DNA of 64,000 bases from Streptomyces sp. NBC_01294 (GTDB lineage Bacteria > Actinomycetota > Actinomycetes > Streptomycetales > Streptomycetaceae). Positions 50,776 to 60,872 of the stretch are shown piece by piece. A program made the position numbers and the translations under genes. The stretch's first letter is position 1. Each line of letters starts with the position of its first letter. The stretch is taken from assembly GCF_035917235.1 (NCBI RefSeq), contig NZ_CP108423.1:372001-436000 (forward strand). Direction: 5' to 3'. Below the pieces are notes generated by a model. That model worked only from the letters and a program-made list of their open reading frames with translations. It was not told the origin of the DNA and did no database searches.

Positions 50776-51657
50776 CTACGGCGCCGCGGCCGGTCGGCTG
50801 CCTCCCCGGGAGGCTGTGCCCGTGGGCGGGGCGAGACGGCGCCGGTTGCGGCTGATCGAGTCGGGGTCCCAGCCCGGGCGGGGTACGGATGCCAGCAGCA
50901 GCTTGGTGTAGGGGTCCCGGGGGGAGGTGAGGAGTTCCGAGACGGGGCGGTGCTCCATGGTGCGGCCCCGGTACATGACGAGGGCCTCGTCGCAGACGTA
51001 GCGGACGACGGCCAGGTCGTGGCTGACGAAGACCAGGCCGATGCCGGTGTCGCGCCGGATGTCCGACAGCAGGTTGAGCACCTGCGCCTGGACGGACACG
51101 TCCAGGGCGGACACGGCCTCGTCGAGCACCAGCACGGCGGGTTCGACCGCCAGCGCCCGGGCGATCGCCGCGCGTTGGCGCTGCCCGCCCGAGAGGCGGC
51201 GGGGCAGGGCGGCCGCCTCCCGGTCGCCCAGGCCCACCTGGGCGAGCAGCTCCCCGACCCGGGCGGCCCGGGCCGTACGGTCGCGGGTCCCGTGCAGCCG
51301 GAGCACGCCGTCGATGGTCGCGCCGATGCTGATCCGGGCGTCCAGGGAGAGATAGGGGTCCTGGAAGACGATCTGGACGGCCTTGGCCCGGGCCAGCCGC
51401 GCCGCCCTTCCCCGTACGGACGCGGCCAACGGCTCGCCCTGGACGAGGATCTGTCCCGCGTCCGGGCGTTCGAGGCCGATCAGCATCCGGGCCGTGGTGG
51501 TCTTCCCGGAACCGGACTCGCCGACGATGCCGAGGGCCCCGCCCGCCCGGAGGGTGAACGACAGGTCGTCGACCGCGACGACCTCGCTCCCGCCCGTCCG
51601 GTAGGTCTTGCGCAGTCCGCTCACCCTCAGGAGCGCGGGAGTGGGGTCGGTGGTCAA
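50776..51657 (-). CDS. Peptide-type ABC importer, ATPase 2 (DppF/OppF-like)
   Basis: A ~293-residue ATPase. Walker A is GESGSGKTTTA (residues ~43-53), the Q-loop VFQDPYLSLDARI, the signature LSGGQRQR, Walker B VLVLDEAVSALD, and the H-loop VSHDLAVVRYV. The start is a TTG at 51657: AGGAGG stands four bases upstream, and the TTG overlaps the upstream ATPase stop by four bases (TTGA), so the genes are coupled. The C-terminal DPYTKLLLASVP is usual for this family. It works with the ATPase at 51654 on the inner face of the permease. Confidence 0.93.
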   Translation of the reverse strand: MTTDPTPALLRVSGLRKTYRTGGSEVVAVDDLSFTLRAGGALGIVGESGSGKTTTARMLIGLERPDAGQILVQGEPLAASVRGRAARLARAKAVQIVFQDPYLSLDARISIGATIDGVLRLHGTRDRTARAARVGELLAQVGLGDREAAALPRRLSGGQRQRAAIARALAVEPAVLVLDEAVSALDVSVQAQVLNLLSDIRRDTGIGLVFVSHDLAVVRYVCDEALVMYRGRTMEHRPVSELLTSPRDPYTKLLLASVPRPGWDPDSISRNRRRLAPPTGTASRGGSRPAAAP

Positions 51658-52658
51658 CGGTCCTCCTGGCGGGATGCGGGGGACGGGGCCGCCGCCGCCC
51701 CGGCGAGTTCGGCGGTGCGGTGGCACGCGACCTCCGCCGGGCCGTGCCGCCGCAGCACGGGCGGGGCCTGGTCGCAGCGGCCGGGCTCGGCGAACCGGCA
51801 GCGCGGCGCGAAGCTGCAGCCCGGAGCGGACTCCAGCAGTCCCATCGGGGCGCCGGGGATGGGGATGAGGCGGTCGAGCGGGCCGTCGAGCGGCGGTGAC
51901 GAACCGAGCAGGCCCGCGGTGTAGGGGTGCCGGGGGGAGGCGAAGAGTTCCCCGACGGGCGCCGTCTCGACGATCCGGCCCGCGTACATCACGTAGATCC
52001 GGTCGCTGACCGCTGCCGCGAGCTCGATGTCGTGGGTGATGAGGAGGAGGCCGAGGCCCCGTTCGCGCTGGAGCCGGCCCAGGATCGCCAGGATCTCCGC
52101 CTGGGTGCTGACGTCGAGCGCGGTGGTCGGTTCGTCGCACAGCAGCAGTCGCGGTTCGGCGGTGAGGGCCGCGGCGATGACGACGCGCTGGAGCATGCCG
52201 CCGGAGAGCTCGTGCGGGTACTGGTTCATGTGCCGGGCGGGGTCGGGCAGGCCGACCGCGCCGAGCAGGTCGACCGCCCGGGCGGCGGCCTGGGCCTTGG
52301 ACCAGCCGTGGACCAGGCGCAGCGGCTCGGTGAGGAAGTCCCCGACGCGGCGTACCGGGTTGATGGCGGCCCGGGGGTCCTGGTAGATCATCGCGGCCTT
52401 GGCGGTCCGTACCTCGCGCAGGCTCGCGGCGTCGGCGCCGACCAGGTCGGTTCCGTCGACGCGGACCCGGCCGCCGACTTCGGCACCGTCCGGGAAGAGT
52501 CCGAGGGCGGCGCGGGCGGTGACCGATTTCCCCGAGCCGGATTCGCCGACCAGGGCGACGACCTCCCCGGCGCGGAGCTGCAGGTCGATGCCGTCCAGGA
52601 TCGGGCGGGCCATGGCGGGCAGCGTGACGCTGAGGGCGTCGTAGGCGAGCAGTGTCAT
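51654..52658 (-). CDS. Peptide-type ABC importer, ATPase 1 (DppD/OppD-like)
   Basis: A 334-residue ATPase. Walker A is GESGSGKSVTA, the Q-loop IYQDPRAAINPVRRVGDFL, the signature HELSGGMLQRVVIA, Walker B LLCDEPTTALDV and the H-loop ITHDIELAA. The C-terminal oligopeptide-transporter domain (GCSFAPRCRFAEPGRCDQAPPVL) has the four Cys that bind the Fe-S cluster in several relatives. Its ATG shares one base with the stop of the DppC-type permease gene (TGATG), showing a tightly packed operon. Confidence 0.93.
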   Translation of the reverse strand: MTLLAYDALSVTLPAMARPILDGIDLQLRAGEVVALVGESGSGKSVTARAALGLFPDGAEVGGRVRVDGTDLVGADAASLREVRTAKAAMIYQDPRAAINPVRRVGDFLTEPLRLVHGWSKAQAAARAVDLLGAVGLPDPARHMNQYPHELSGGMLQRVVIAAALTAEPRLLLCDEPTTALDVSTQAEILAILGRLQRERGLGLLLITHDIELAAAVSDRIYVMYAGRIVETAPVGELFASPRHPYTAGLLGSSPPLDGPLDRLIPIPGAPMGLLESAPGCSFAPRCRFAEPGRCDQAPPVLRRHGPAEVACHRTAELAGAAAAPSPASRQEDR

Positions 52659-53575
52659 CAGGAGTCCCTCCCCGCGAGCCGGTCGCCGAGGCTTTCCCCG
52701 ACGACGTTGAAGGCGACGACCACCAGGACGACCGCGACGGCCGGCGCGATCGCGGAGAGCGGCTGGCCCTGCAGCACGGCGGCCTGCCCCTGGTTGATCA
52801 TGGCGCCCCAGTCGGGGGTCGGTGGCTGCACGCCCAGCCCGAGGAACGAGAGGGCGGCGAGGTCGAGCAGTGCGTACCCGAAGTTCACCGTCGACTGGGC
52901 GAGCAGGGTCGGGGCGATGTTGGGCAGCATCCTGCGGACCGTCACGAACAGGGCGGAGTGGCCCTGGACCTGGTAGGCGGCGATGTAGGGCCGGGCCTTC
53001 TCCTGCACGGCCAGGCCGCGCACCAGGCGTGCGCTGTACGGCATGTAGGCGATCGCCATGGCGATCACCGGCGCTGTCATCCCCTTGCCGAAGAGGGCCA
53101 CCGCGAGGATCGCGAGCAGCAGTGCGGGGAAGGCGAACACGACGTCGAGCACCCGGCCGGCCACGGTGTCGATCCATCCGCCGCGCCACGCGGTGAACAG
53201 GCCGACGGCCGTGCCCATGAGGGTGGAGAACAGCACCACCGCGAGGGGTCCGGCGAGGCTCGTCCGGGTGCCCTCGATCAGCGCGGAGAACGTGTCGTGG
53301 CCGCCCTGGTCGGTGCCCAGCCAGTGCTCGGCGCTCGGGCCCAGGAGGGTGTCGCCGAGCCGGCCGAAGGTCGGGTCCTGGGGCGCGAGCCACGGCGCCA
53401 GCAGCGCCACCAGGACGAACAGGACGAGCAGCACCAGGCAGAACTGCTGGAGCCTGCTGCCGCCGAGGGTCCGGAGCCCGGTCAGCAGCCGGGTCAGCGG
53501 GCCGCGGGCGGTGGCCCCCCGTGCGGTCCCTGTGGCGTGTGTGGTGCGTGTGGTGCGTGTGGTGCGTGTGCTCAT
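52658..53575 (-). CDS. Peptide-type ABC importer, permease 2 (DppC-like)
   Basis: A 305-residue membrane protein. It has about six segments, including LQQFCLVLLVLFVLVALLAPWLA, the cytoplasmic PALLLAILAVALFGKG, and the EAA-like loop VQGHSALFVTVRRMLPNIAPTLLAQ. The N-terminal ~25 residues are Thr/Arg/Gly repeats (TRTTRTTRTTHATG) encoded by a GTGTGGTGC tandem repeat at 53539-53565, so the N-terminus may vary in length. Its stop shares a base with the start of the next gene and its start overlaps the DppB stop by four bases (ATGA). Confidence 0.92.
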   Translation of the reverse strand: MSTRTTRTTRTTHATGTARGATARGPLTRLLTGLRTLGGSRLQQFCLVLLVLFVLVALLAPWLAPQDPTFGRLGDTLLGPSAEHWLGTDQGGHDTFSALIEGTRTSLAGPLAVVLFSTLMGTAVGLFTAWRGGWIDTVAGRVLDVVFAFPALLLAILAVALFGKGMTAPVIAMAIAYMPYSARLVRGLAVQEKARPYIAAYQVQGHSALFVTVRRMLPNIAPTLLAQSTVNFGYALLDLAALSFLGLGVQPPTPDWGAMINQGQAAVLQGQPLSAIAPAVAVVLVVVAFNVVGESLGDRLAGRDS

Positions 53576-54540
53576 CGTGCGCTCCCCGCTGCCGCCATGC
53601 GCGGATCGATCAGCGGGTGCACCAGGTCGACGAGGGCGTTGACCACGACGAACGCGGCCACGACCAGCAGGACGATCGCCTGGACGACCTGGAAGTCCAG
53701 CTGGTCCACCGACTGCACCAGCAGCGAGCCCACCCCGGACATCCCGAACGCGGTCTCCACGATCGCGGTGCTGACCAGCATCCCCGAGACCAGGAGGGCG
53801 GAGACGGTCACGATCGGCCCCAGCGCGTTGCGCAGGACGTGGCGCCGGATGACGGTCCGGCGGGGTGTGCCCCGGCTCAGGGCGACCTCGACGTGTTCGC
53901 GGCGCAGTTCGTCGAGCATCGCGGAGCGGGTCACCCGGGTCACCAGGGCCACGAAGGTGACGGACAGGGCGGCGGCCGGAAGCACCACGTGGTGCAGCCG
54001 GTCCAGGATGCCGGTGCCGTTCCCGATCGTCGGGAACCAGCCCAGCTGCACGCCCAGTACCGAGCGGAGCAGCAGGGCGGCGACGAAGGCGGGCGCGGCG
54101 GCCCCCACCGTCACCAGGAGCATCAGGGAGCGGTCGGTCCGCGTTCCCCGCCGCAGGGCGCCCACGATGCCGGACCCGATGCCCACCACCGCGATCATCA
54201 GGGCCGATACGCCGATCAGCAGCATGGAGGCGGGCAGCCGCGACCAGATGACGTCGCCGACGTCCTGGTGGAAGAGGTACGAGCGGCCGAAGTCGCCGTG
54301 CAGGACGCCGTCCAGCCAGTTCCAGTACCGGACCAGGAACGGCTCGTCGAAGCCGTACTGCCGGCGGATCTCGGCGAGCTCCTGCGGGCTGGGGCTGCGC
54401 CCCTTCACCAGGAAGGAGGCGGGGTCCCCCGGCGCCAGGAACAGGGAGGCGAAGACGAGGAAGGAGGTGACGAGCAGGGTCGCCGCCATGCCGGCCAGCT
54501 TGCGCAGCACCCGTCCGGCCCGTGCCACGGCGGCCGTCAT
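53572..54540 (-). CDS. Peptide-type ABC importer, permease 1 (DppB-like)
   Basis: A 322-residue membrane protein. It begins LRKLAGMAATLLVTSFLVFASLFLAPGDPASF, the family signature, then the periplasmic LVRYWNWLDGVLHGDFGRS. The EAA-like loop (SRGTPRRTVIRRHVLRNALGPI) contacts the ATPases. The ATG at 54540 overlaps the stop of the binding-protein gene by four bases (ATGA). Together with the DppC-like partner it forms the transmembrane pore. Confidence 0.93.
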   Translation of the reverse strand: MTAAVARAGRVLRKLAGMAATLLVTSFLVFASLFLAPGDPASFLVKGRSPSPQELAEIRRQYGFDEPFLVRYWNWLDGVLHGDFGRSYLFHQDVGDVIWSRLPASMLLIGVSALMIAVVGIGSGIVGALRRGTRTDRSLMLLVTVGAAAPAFVAALLLRSVLGVQLGWFPTIGNGTGILDRLHHVVLPAAALSVTFVALVTRVTRSAMLDELRREHVEVALSRGTPRRTVIRRHVLRNALGPIVTVSALLVSGMLVSTAIVETAFGMSGVGSLLVQSVDQLDFQVVQAIVLLVVAAFVVVNALVDLVHPLIDPRMAAAGSAR

Positions 54541-56207
54541 CCCTTGGCTCCGATCTCGGCCGCCCACGGGTAGTAGAGGTAGGCGATGGACGGCTGGACG
54601 CCGGTGATCCGCTTGCCGAGGAAGACGCTCACGGGCTGGGTGTACAGGGGCAGCCAGGGCAGTTCCCGCGTCGCGATCCGATGGGCCTCGGCGTTGGCGG
54701 CGGTGTGCTCGACGGCGTCGTACGTGCCGATGGCCTTGTCGACGGCCGCGTCGAAGGCGGGGTCGGACCAGCCGCCGTAGTTGCTGAACGCGCCGGTCTG
54801 CAGGGAGCCGTACATGTCCAGCGGGTCGGTGATGGACGTGTACCAGAAGGTGAGGAAGAGGTCGATGCCCTCGCGCGCGGCCGGGTCGGTGAAGAGAGTC
54901 GTGTACTTCTCCGCGGAGAGGGACTCGATCTGCGGCTTCAGTCCGATGGCCGTGGCGGCCTGGGCGACGGCCTGGGTGATGATGGTCGTCTGGGAGTCCA
55001 GCGGACTGGTCGCGATCACGATCTTCTGGCCGTTCACGCCGGCCTCGGCGGCGAGCGCCTTGGCCTTGGCCGGGTCGTACGGGTACCTGGGGAGGTCCTT
55101 GAGGATCGCGTCCCGGGTCGTGTCGGGCGCGTCCTTCCAGAGGTTGTCGGTGACCAGCGAGTGGGCGACCTCGCCGACCCCGCCGGCGCCGGCCTTGAGG
55201 ATGCCCTCGCGGTCGACGGCCATGAGCAGGGCGCGCCGCACCCGGGCGTCGCCCAGCGGTCCCTTGAGGTTGCTGACCACCTCGTCGGCGACCGTGGTGT
55301 TGCGGCCGAAGTAGAGCGTTCCGGCCTGGGTGTCGCGCAGTTGGGCGTAGGCGTTCGGCGGGACCATCCAGCCGCCGTCGACCTCACCGCTCTGGAAGGC
55401 GTTGACGCGGGTCGTGGCGTCGGCCAGGAAGACGAACTTCACCTGGCCGGACCTGGCCTTGAGCGCGGGGTTCCAGTAGTCGTCGAAGCGCTTGAGCGTG
55501 AGCGACTGGCCGGAGGTCCAGGAGTCGAAGGAGAAGGGGCCGGTGCAGTTCACGCCGGTCTGCGGATTTCCGTAGTCCTGGCCGGACTTGGCGAGGGTGG
55601 CGGCGGACTCCACCGTGCCCGGACTGGCGGCGAGGTACTTGTTGAAGGTCGAGTCGGGCTGGGTCAGGGTGACGGTGACCTCCAGCGGCCCGGTCCGGTC
55701 GACCGACTTCACGTTCCGGAAGGGGTAGGCCCAGACACTGGCCGTCTCCGGGGCGAGGTTGCGGCGCAGCGAGGCCACGACGTCGTCGGCGGTGAGCGTC
55801 GTCCCGTCGTGGAAGCGCACGCCGGGGCGGATCTGGTAGACCCAGGTGGTGGGGGTCGGGTTGGTGTACGAGGACGCGAGGTTCGGCGAGGTCGTCAGAT
55901 CGGGGTTCCAGCGGAGCAGGCTCTCGCAGACGTTGGCGAGGATCTGGTTCGGCGGGTAGTCGAACGAGTGGGCGTAGTCGATGCTGGCCGGCTCCGCGAA
56001 GATCGACCAGGTGAAGGAGTCCACGTCGCCGGTGGCGTCGGGCGTCCTGTCGGTGAGCTGGAAGGCGGTGGTGCCGTCCTTCGCCTGGCCGGCGGTGCCG
56101 CTGCACGCGGTGGTGATGAGCACCGCGGCCGCCGCGAGGGCGGCCGCCACTGCGTGGCGGATCCGGCTGCGCCGGTACAGCGGGGTTCCCGATGTGGCTG
56201 ATGACAT
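54537..56207 (-). CDS. Peptide-type ABC importer, substrate-binding lipoprotein
   Basis: A 556-residue SBP_bac_5 protein. The signal peptide is AVAAALAAAAVLITTACSG with the lipobox TTAC. The mature part has TWSIFAEPASIDYAHSFDYPPNQILANVCESLLRWNPDL, WVYQIRPGVRFHDGTTLTADDVVASLRR (the DDV signature helix) and FSNYGGWSDPAFDAAVDKA at the C-terminus. It captures the substrate on the membrane outside and is the first transporter gene of the operon, downstream of the amidohydrolase. The class of substrate (peptide, nickel or other amide) cannot be told from the sequence. Confidence 0.93.
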   Translation of the reverse strand: MSSATSGTPLYRRSRIRHAVAAALAAAAVLITTACSGTAGQAKDGTTAFQLTDRTPDATGDVDSFTWSIFAEPASIDYAHSFDYPPNQILANVCESLLRWNPDLTTSPNLASSYTNPTPTTWVYQIRPGVRFHDGTTLTADDVVASLRRNLAPETASVWAYPFRNVKSVDRTGPLEVTVTLTQPDSTFNKYLAASPGTVESAATLAKSGQDYGNPQTGVNCTGPFSFDSWTSGQSLTLKRFDDYWNPALKARSGQVKFVFLADATTRVNAFQSGEVDGGWMVPPNAYAQLRDTQAGTLYFGRNTTVADEVVSNLKGPLGDARVRRALLMAVDREGILKAGAGGVGEVAHSLVTDNLWKDAPDTTRDAILKDLPRYPYDPAKAKALAAEAGVNGQKIVIATSPLDSQTTIITQAVAQAATAIGLKPQIESLSAEKYTTLFTDPAAREGIDLFLTFWYTSITDPLDMYGSLQTGAFSNYGGWSDPAFDAAVDKAIGTYDAVEHTAANAEAHRIATRELPWLPLYTQPVSVFLGKRITGVQPSIAYLYYPWAAEIGAKG

Positions 56208-56340
56208 CGTCTGGCTCCCTGAGGGGTGAGCGTGGTGGGGTGCGTGGTGCTCGGCCGGTGGCGGCCCGGCCGGTGACTGCGCGGTCCGCCGGCAGTCCGT
56301 GATCAGCGCGTCAGCGCCTCGATGTGCGGGTGGCTCGGAG

Positions 56341-56455
56341 CGCGGGGGCGCGGGGGCGCGGGGGCGCGGGGGCGCGCGTGCCCGGGAGGGCCGGACGGCC
56401 GGTGCGCTGGTGAGCCATTGCGCCGGTGAGCCGTTGCGCCGGTGAGCCGTTGCGC
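56341..56455. repeat. Two tandem repeats in the amidohydrolase-transporter gap
   Basis: Four exact copies of CGCGGGGG (56341-56372), then three copies of a 16-bp unit CGGTGAGCCGTTGCGC (56408-56455; the first copy has two changes). They occupy most of the 271-base gap between the amidohydrolase stop and the binding-protein start, with no gene in between. They may separate the expression of the two parts. Confidence 0.8.
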
Positions 56456-56478
56456 CGTTGCGCCCGGGGCTCCGCTGC

Positions 56479-58161
56479 TCAGTCCGTCGCGGCGAAGACG
56501 AGTTCGCCGTCGAGGTAGGTCCGGAGCACGCGGGTCTCCGCGATCTCCTCGCCGGGGTGGGCGAAGGGATCCCGGTCGAGGACGACGAGGTCCGCGTACT
56601 TGCCCACCTCGACGGTGCCGGTGACCTCGTCGAGGTGGTTCACCCAGGCGCTGCCCGCGGTGTAGGCGGTCAGCGCCTGGGCCAGGGTCAGGGCCTGCTC
56701 CGGGAAGAAGGGCGGCAGGGGTTCGAACGTCCCGGTCGTGTGGGGGGCCTCGTCGGGTACGGCGCGGTTGACGGCGACGTGGATGCCCCACAGCGGGTTG
56801 GGGCTGCTCACCGACCAGTCGCTGCCGGCGACGAGGCGGGCTCCGGCGCGCTGCAGGTCCCCGAACGGGTACTGGAGGGCGGCCCGTTCGGGTCCCAGGA
56901 AGGGGATGGTGAGCTCGTCCATCTGCGGCTCGTGCGCGGCCCACAGCGCCTGGATGTTCGCGGCCGCCCCCAGGCTCGCGAAGCGCGCGATGTCGTCGGG
57001 GTGGACGATCTGCAGGTGGGCGAGGTGGTGGCGGTTGTCGTTGGCGCCGTTGGCCGTACGGGCGGCGTCGAGTGCGTCGAGCACCTCCCGCACGGCACGG
57101 TCCCCGAGCGCGTGGAAGTGGAGCTGGAAGCCCGAGCGGTCGAGGCGGGACACGGCTTCGGTGAGCACGTCGGGGTCTATGAAGCTCAGCCCGGAGTTGG
57201 CGGTGGCGCAGCCGCAGCCGTCGAGGTAGGGCTCCAGCAGGCCGGCCGTGAAGTTCTCGGCGATGCCGTCCTGCATGATCTTGACGCTGGTGGCGTTGAA
57301 GCGCCCCACCCGGCCGGTGCGGCGGCGCTCCTCCAGCTCGGGGATCTGTTCCAGGCCTCGTTCGCGGTCCCACCACAGGGCGCCGACGACGCGGGCGCGC
57401 AGCGAACCCTCGCGGGCGGCGCGCAGATAGACGCCGTAGTTGTCGGGGTTGCCGGGGAAGGCGCCGATCATGGCGTCCTGCCAGCTGGTCACACCGAGCG
57501 AGAACAGGTGCTCCTGCGCGGCGAGCAGCCCCGCGTGCGCCTCGTCCGGCGTGGCGATGGGCACGTGGCGGGCCACCAGGTCCATGGCGCCCTCCTGGAG
57601 GGTGCCCGCCGGGGTGCCGTCGGCCTCCCGCTCGATCCGGCCGTCCGCCGGGTCGGCCGTCGTGCGGTCGACGCCCGAGAGTTCGAGCGCGCGGGTGTTG
57701 ACCCAGGCCCCGTGGCCGTCCCGGTTGGTGAGCATGACAGGTCGGTCCGGCACGACCGCGTCGAGCATGGCGCGGGTCGGGGTTCCCCCGGGAAAGACGT
57801 CCATGGACCAGCCGCCACCGCGGATCCAGGCCGCCTCGGGGTGCTCCTTGGCGTAGCCGGCCACCACCGCCAGGTAGCCGTCGATGGAGCGCTCCTCGCT
57901 CAGGTCGCAGCTGAGCATCTGGACGCCGGCCACCGCCGGGTGGACGTGGGCGTCCTGGAACCCCGGGACGAGCAGTCCGCCCGCGAGGTCGACCACCTCG
58001 GTGTCCGCGTCGGCGAGGGAGTGCACCGTGGCGGTGTCGGCGACGGCGAGGATCCGCCCGCCCCCGATGGCGACGGCGGCGTCGATCGGCGTCGGACGGG
58101 TCCCGGTGAACACCTTCCCGCCCACGAATACGGTGTCGGCCCGCTGCCTGTTGTTGGACAT
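56479..58161 (-). CDS. YtcJ-like amidohydrolase
   Basis: A 560-residue metal-dependent amidohydrolase of the amidohydro_3/YtcJ type. HxH in strand 1 is VPGFQDAHVHPA (His72, His74). Later come FQLHFHALGDRAVREVL (His-x-His), HLQIVHPDDIARF, and the metal-binding Asp in VAGSDWSVSSPNPLWG. The C-terminal small beta domain is PHTTGTFE...VEVGKYADLVVLDRDPF. There is no signal peptide, so it acts in the cytoplasm, probably on the compound brought in by the adjacent ABC importer. It is the first gene of the minus-strand set and divergent from the TetR gene. Confidence 0.93.
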   Translation of the reverse strand: MSNNRQRADTVFVGGKVFTGTRPTPIDAAVAIGGGRILAVADTATVHSLADADTEVVDLAGGLLVPGFQDAHVHPAVAGVQMLSCDLSEERSIDGYLAVVAGYAKEHPEAAWIRGGGWSMDVFPGGTPTRAMLDAVVPDRPVMLTNRDGHGAWVNTRALELSGVDRTTADPADGRIEREADGTPAGTLQEGAMDLVARHVPIATPDEAHAGLLAAQEHLFSLGVTSWQDAMIGAFPGNPDNYGVYLRAAREGSLRARVVGALWWDRERGLEQIPELEERRRTGRVGRFNATSVKIMQDGIAENFTAGLLEPYLDGCGCATANSGLSFIDPDVLTEAVSRLDRSGFQLHFHALGDRAVREVLDALDAARTANGANDNRHHLAHLQIVHPDDIARFASLGAAANIQALWAAHEPQMDELTIPFLGPERAALQYPFGDLQRAGARLVAGSDWSVSSPNPLWGIHVAVNRAVPDEAPHTTGTFEPLPPFFPEQALTLAQALTAYTAGSAWVNHLDEVTGTVEVGKYADLVVLDRDPFAHPGEEIAETRVLRTYLDGELVFAATD

Positions 58162-58224
58162 CGACGCATCCTCCGGCTCGGCGGGTGAACCCGCTCGGCT
58201 TGTTGTTGAGGAGGAGTGAACGGG

Positions 58225-58255
58225 AGCGCAACAATGTTGTCAACGGTGTTGCGCT
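58225..58255. promoter_or_regulatory. Candidate TetR operator between amidohydrolase and TetR genes
   Basis: Inverted repeat AGCGCAACA (58225-58233) and TGTTGCGCT (58247-58255), with a 13-base spacer that itself contains ATGTTGTCAACGG. It lies in the 127-base divergent gap, 33 bases before the TetR start. Confidence 0.6.
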
Positions 58256-58288
58256 GGCTCTGTTCCAAATCGATACACTGGCCGCACC

Positions 58289-59002
58289 ATGCCGAAGCCA
58301 TCCGACACACCCGCCCGGTCCAAGCGCGCGGGCAGCCAGCTCACACCCGACGCGATCATCGAAGCGAGCCTGCGCATCGCGGCTCGCGGCAGCGAGGACG
58401 CCTTCACCGTCCGCCGCCTCGGCGAGGAGCTCGGCGCCGACCCGACCGCGATCTACCGGCACTTCCGCGACAAGGACGAGCTCCTGCTGTCCGTCGCCGA
58501 CCGCACGCTCGGCGAGGTGCTCGACAGCATCCCCGAGGGCCTCGACTGGAAGGGCCGGCTACGGGCGCTCGCCGACGGCTCGCTGGAGGTCGCGCTGAAG
58601 TACCCGGTGGTCGGATCGACCATGGCCAGCCGGACCACCCGGCGGCCCAACGAGTTCCGGGTCGTCGAGCTCATCCTCGGCGCCGTCACGGAGGCCGGGC
58701 TCGACGGCGCCGAGGCGGCCGTCCACTACCGGATGGTCGGCGACTCGCTCCTCGCGTACGTCGGCCAGCGCGCGGCCTACCTGTTGTTCGACCCGGACGT
58801 CCGGGAGGCCGACGAGTCCTCCTGGAGCCGGGAGTACCGCCTGGTCGACCCCCAGGGGTTCCCCCACATCACCCGACTGAGCACGCAGCTCGCCGAGGTG
58901 ACGGACGAGCAGATCTTCCTGGCCAGGGTCGAGGCGCTGATCACCGCGATCGAGAAGCGCGTCGAGACGCTCCGCGCGACCTCAGCGCCGTCCCGTGAAT
59001 GA
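58289..59002 (+). CDS. TetR/AcrR family regulator of the importer unit
   Basis: A 237-residue TetR protein. The DNA-binding part is LTPDAIIEASLRIAARGSEDAFTVRRLGEELGADPTAIYRHFRDKDELLLSVADR, and the rest is the TetR_C-like ligand domain. It is divergent from the amidohydrolase and importer genes with a shared 127-base promoter region and one clear inverted repeat, so it probably controls both directions. The inducer is unknown, but the imported compound or its hydrolysis product is a natural candidate. Confidence 0.9.
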   Translation: MPKPSDTPARSKRAGSQLTPDAIIEASLRIAARGSEDAFTVRRLGEELGADPTAIYRHFRDKDELLLSVADRTLGEVLDSIPEGLDWKGRLRALADGSLEVALKYPVVGSTMASRTTRRPNEFRVVELILGAVTEAGLDGAEAAVHYRMVGDSLLAYVGQRAAYLLFDPDVREADESSWSREYRLVDPQGFPHITRLSTQLAEVTDEQIFLARVEALITAIEKRVETLRATSAPSRE

Positions 59003-59091
59003 GCGCCTGATCCAGGACCGGTTTCCGACCGGCTCACCGGGACCGTCGAACCGCGTCCGCCGGCCTGGTCCCCACGGTCGTGATCCCGCCG

Positions 59092-60741
<1,650 letters not shown>

Positions 60742-60872
60742 GCCGGACCGGCCCCCCATTCCATGATCGTCTCGCCCGGCAAGGGTAACGGACCTCATCC
60801 GCGCCTCGGCGGTCTTTGCCCCAACCGCCACCGGGGCCAGGCCCGGACGACGGTCGCGGGCCCGGACCGGGG

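Noticed and set aside
56303..58462. 719-codon minus-strand frame through the amidohydrolase region
   Set aside because: It is the +1-shifted shadow of the amidohydrolase gene and is very rich in Arg, Gly and His.
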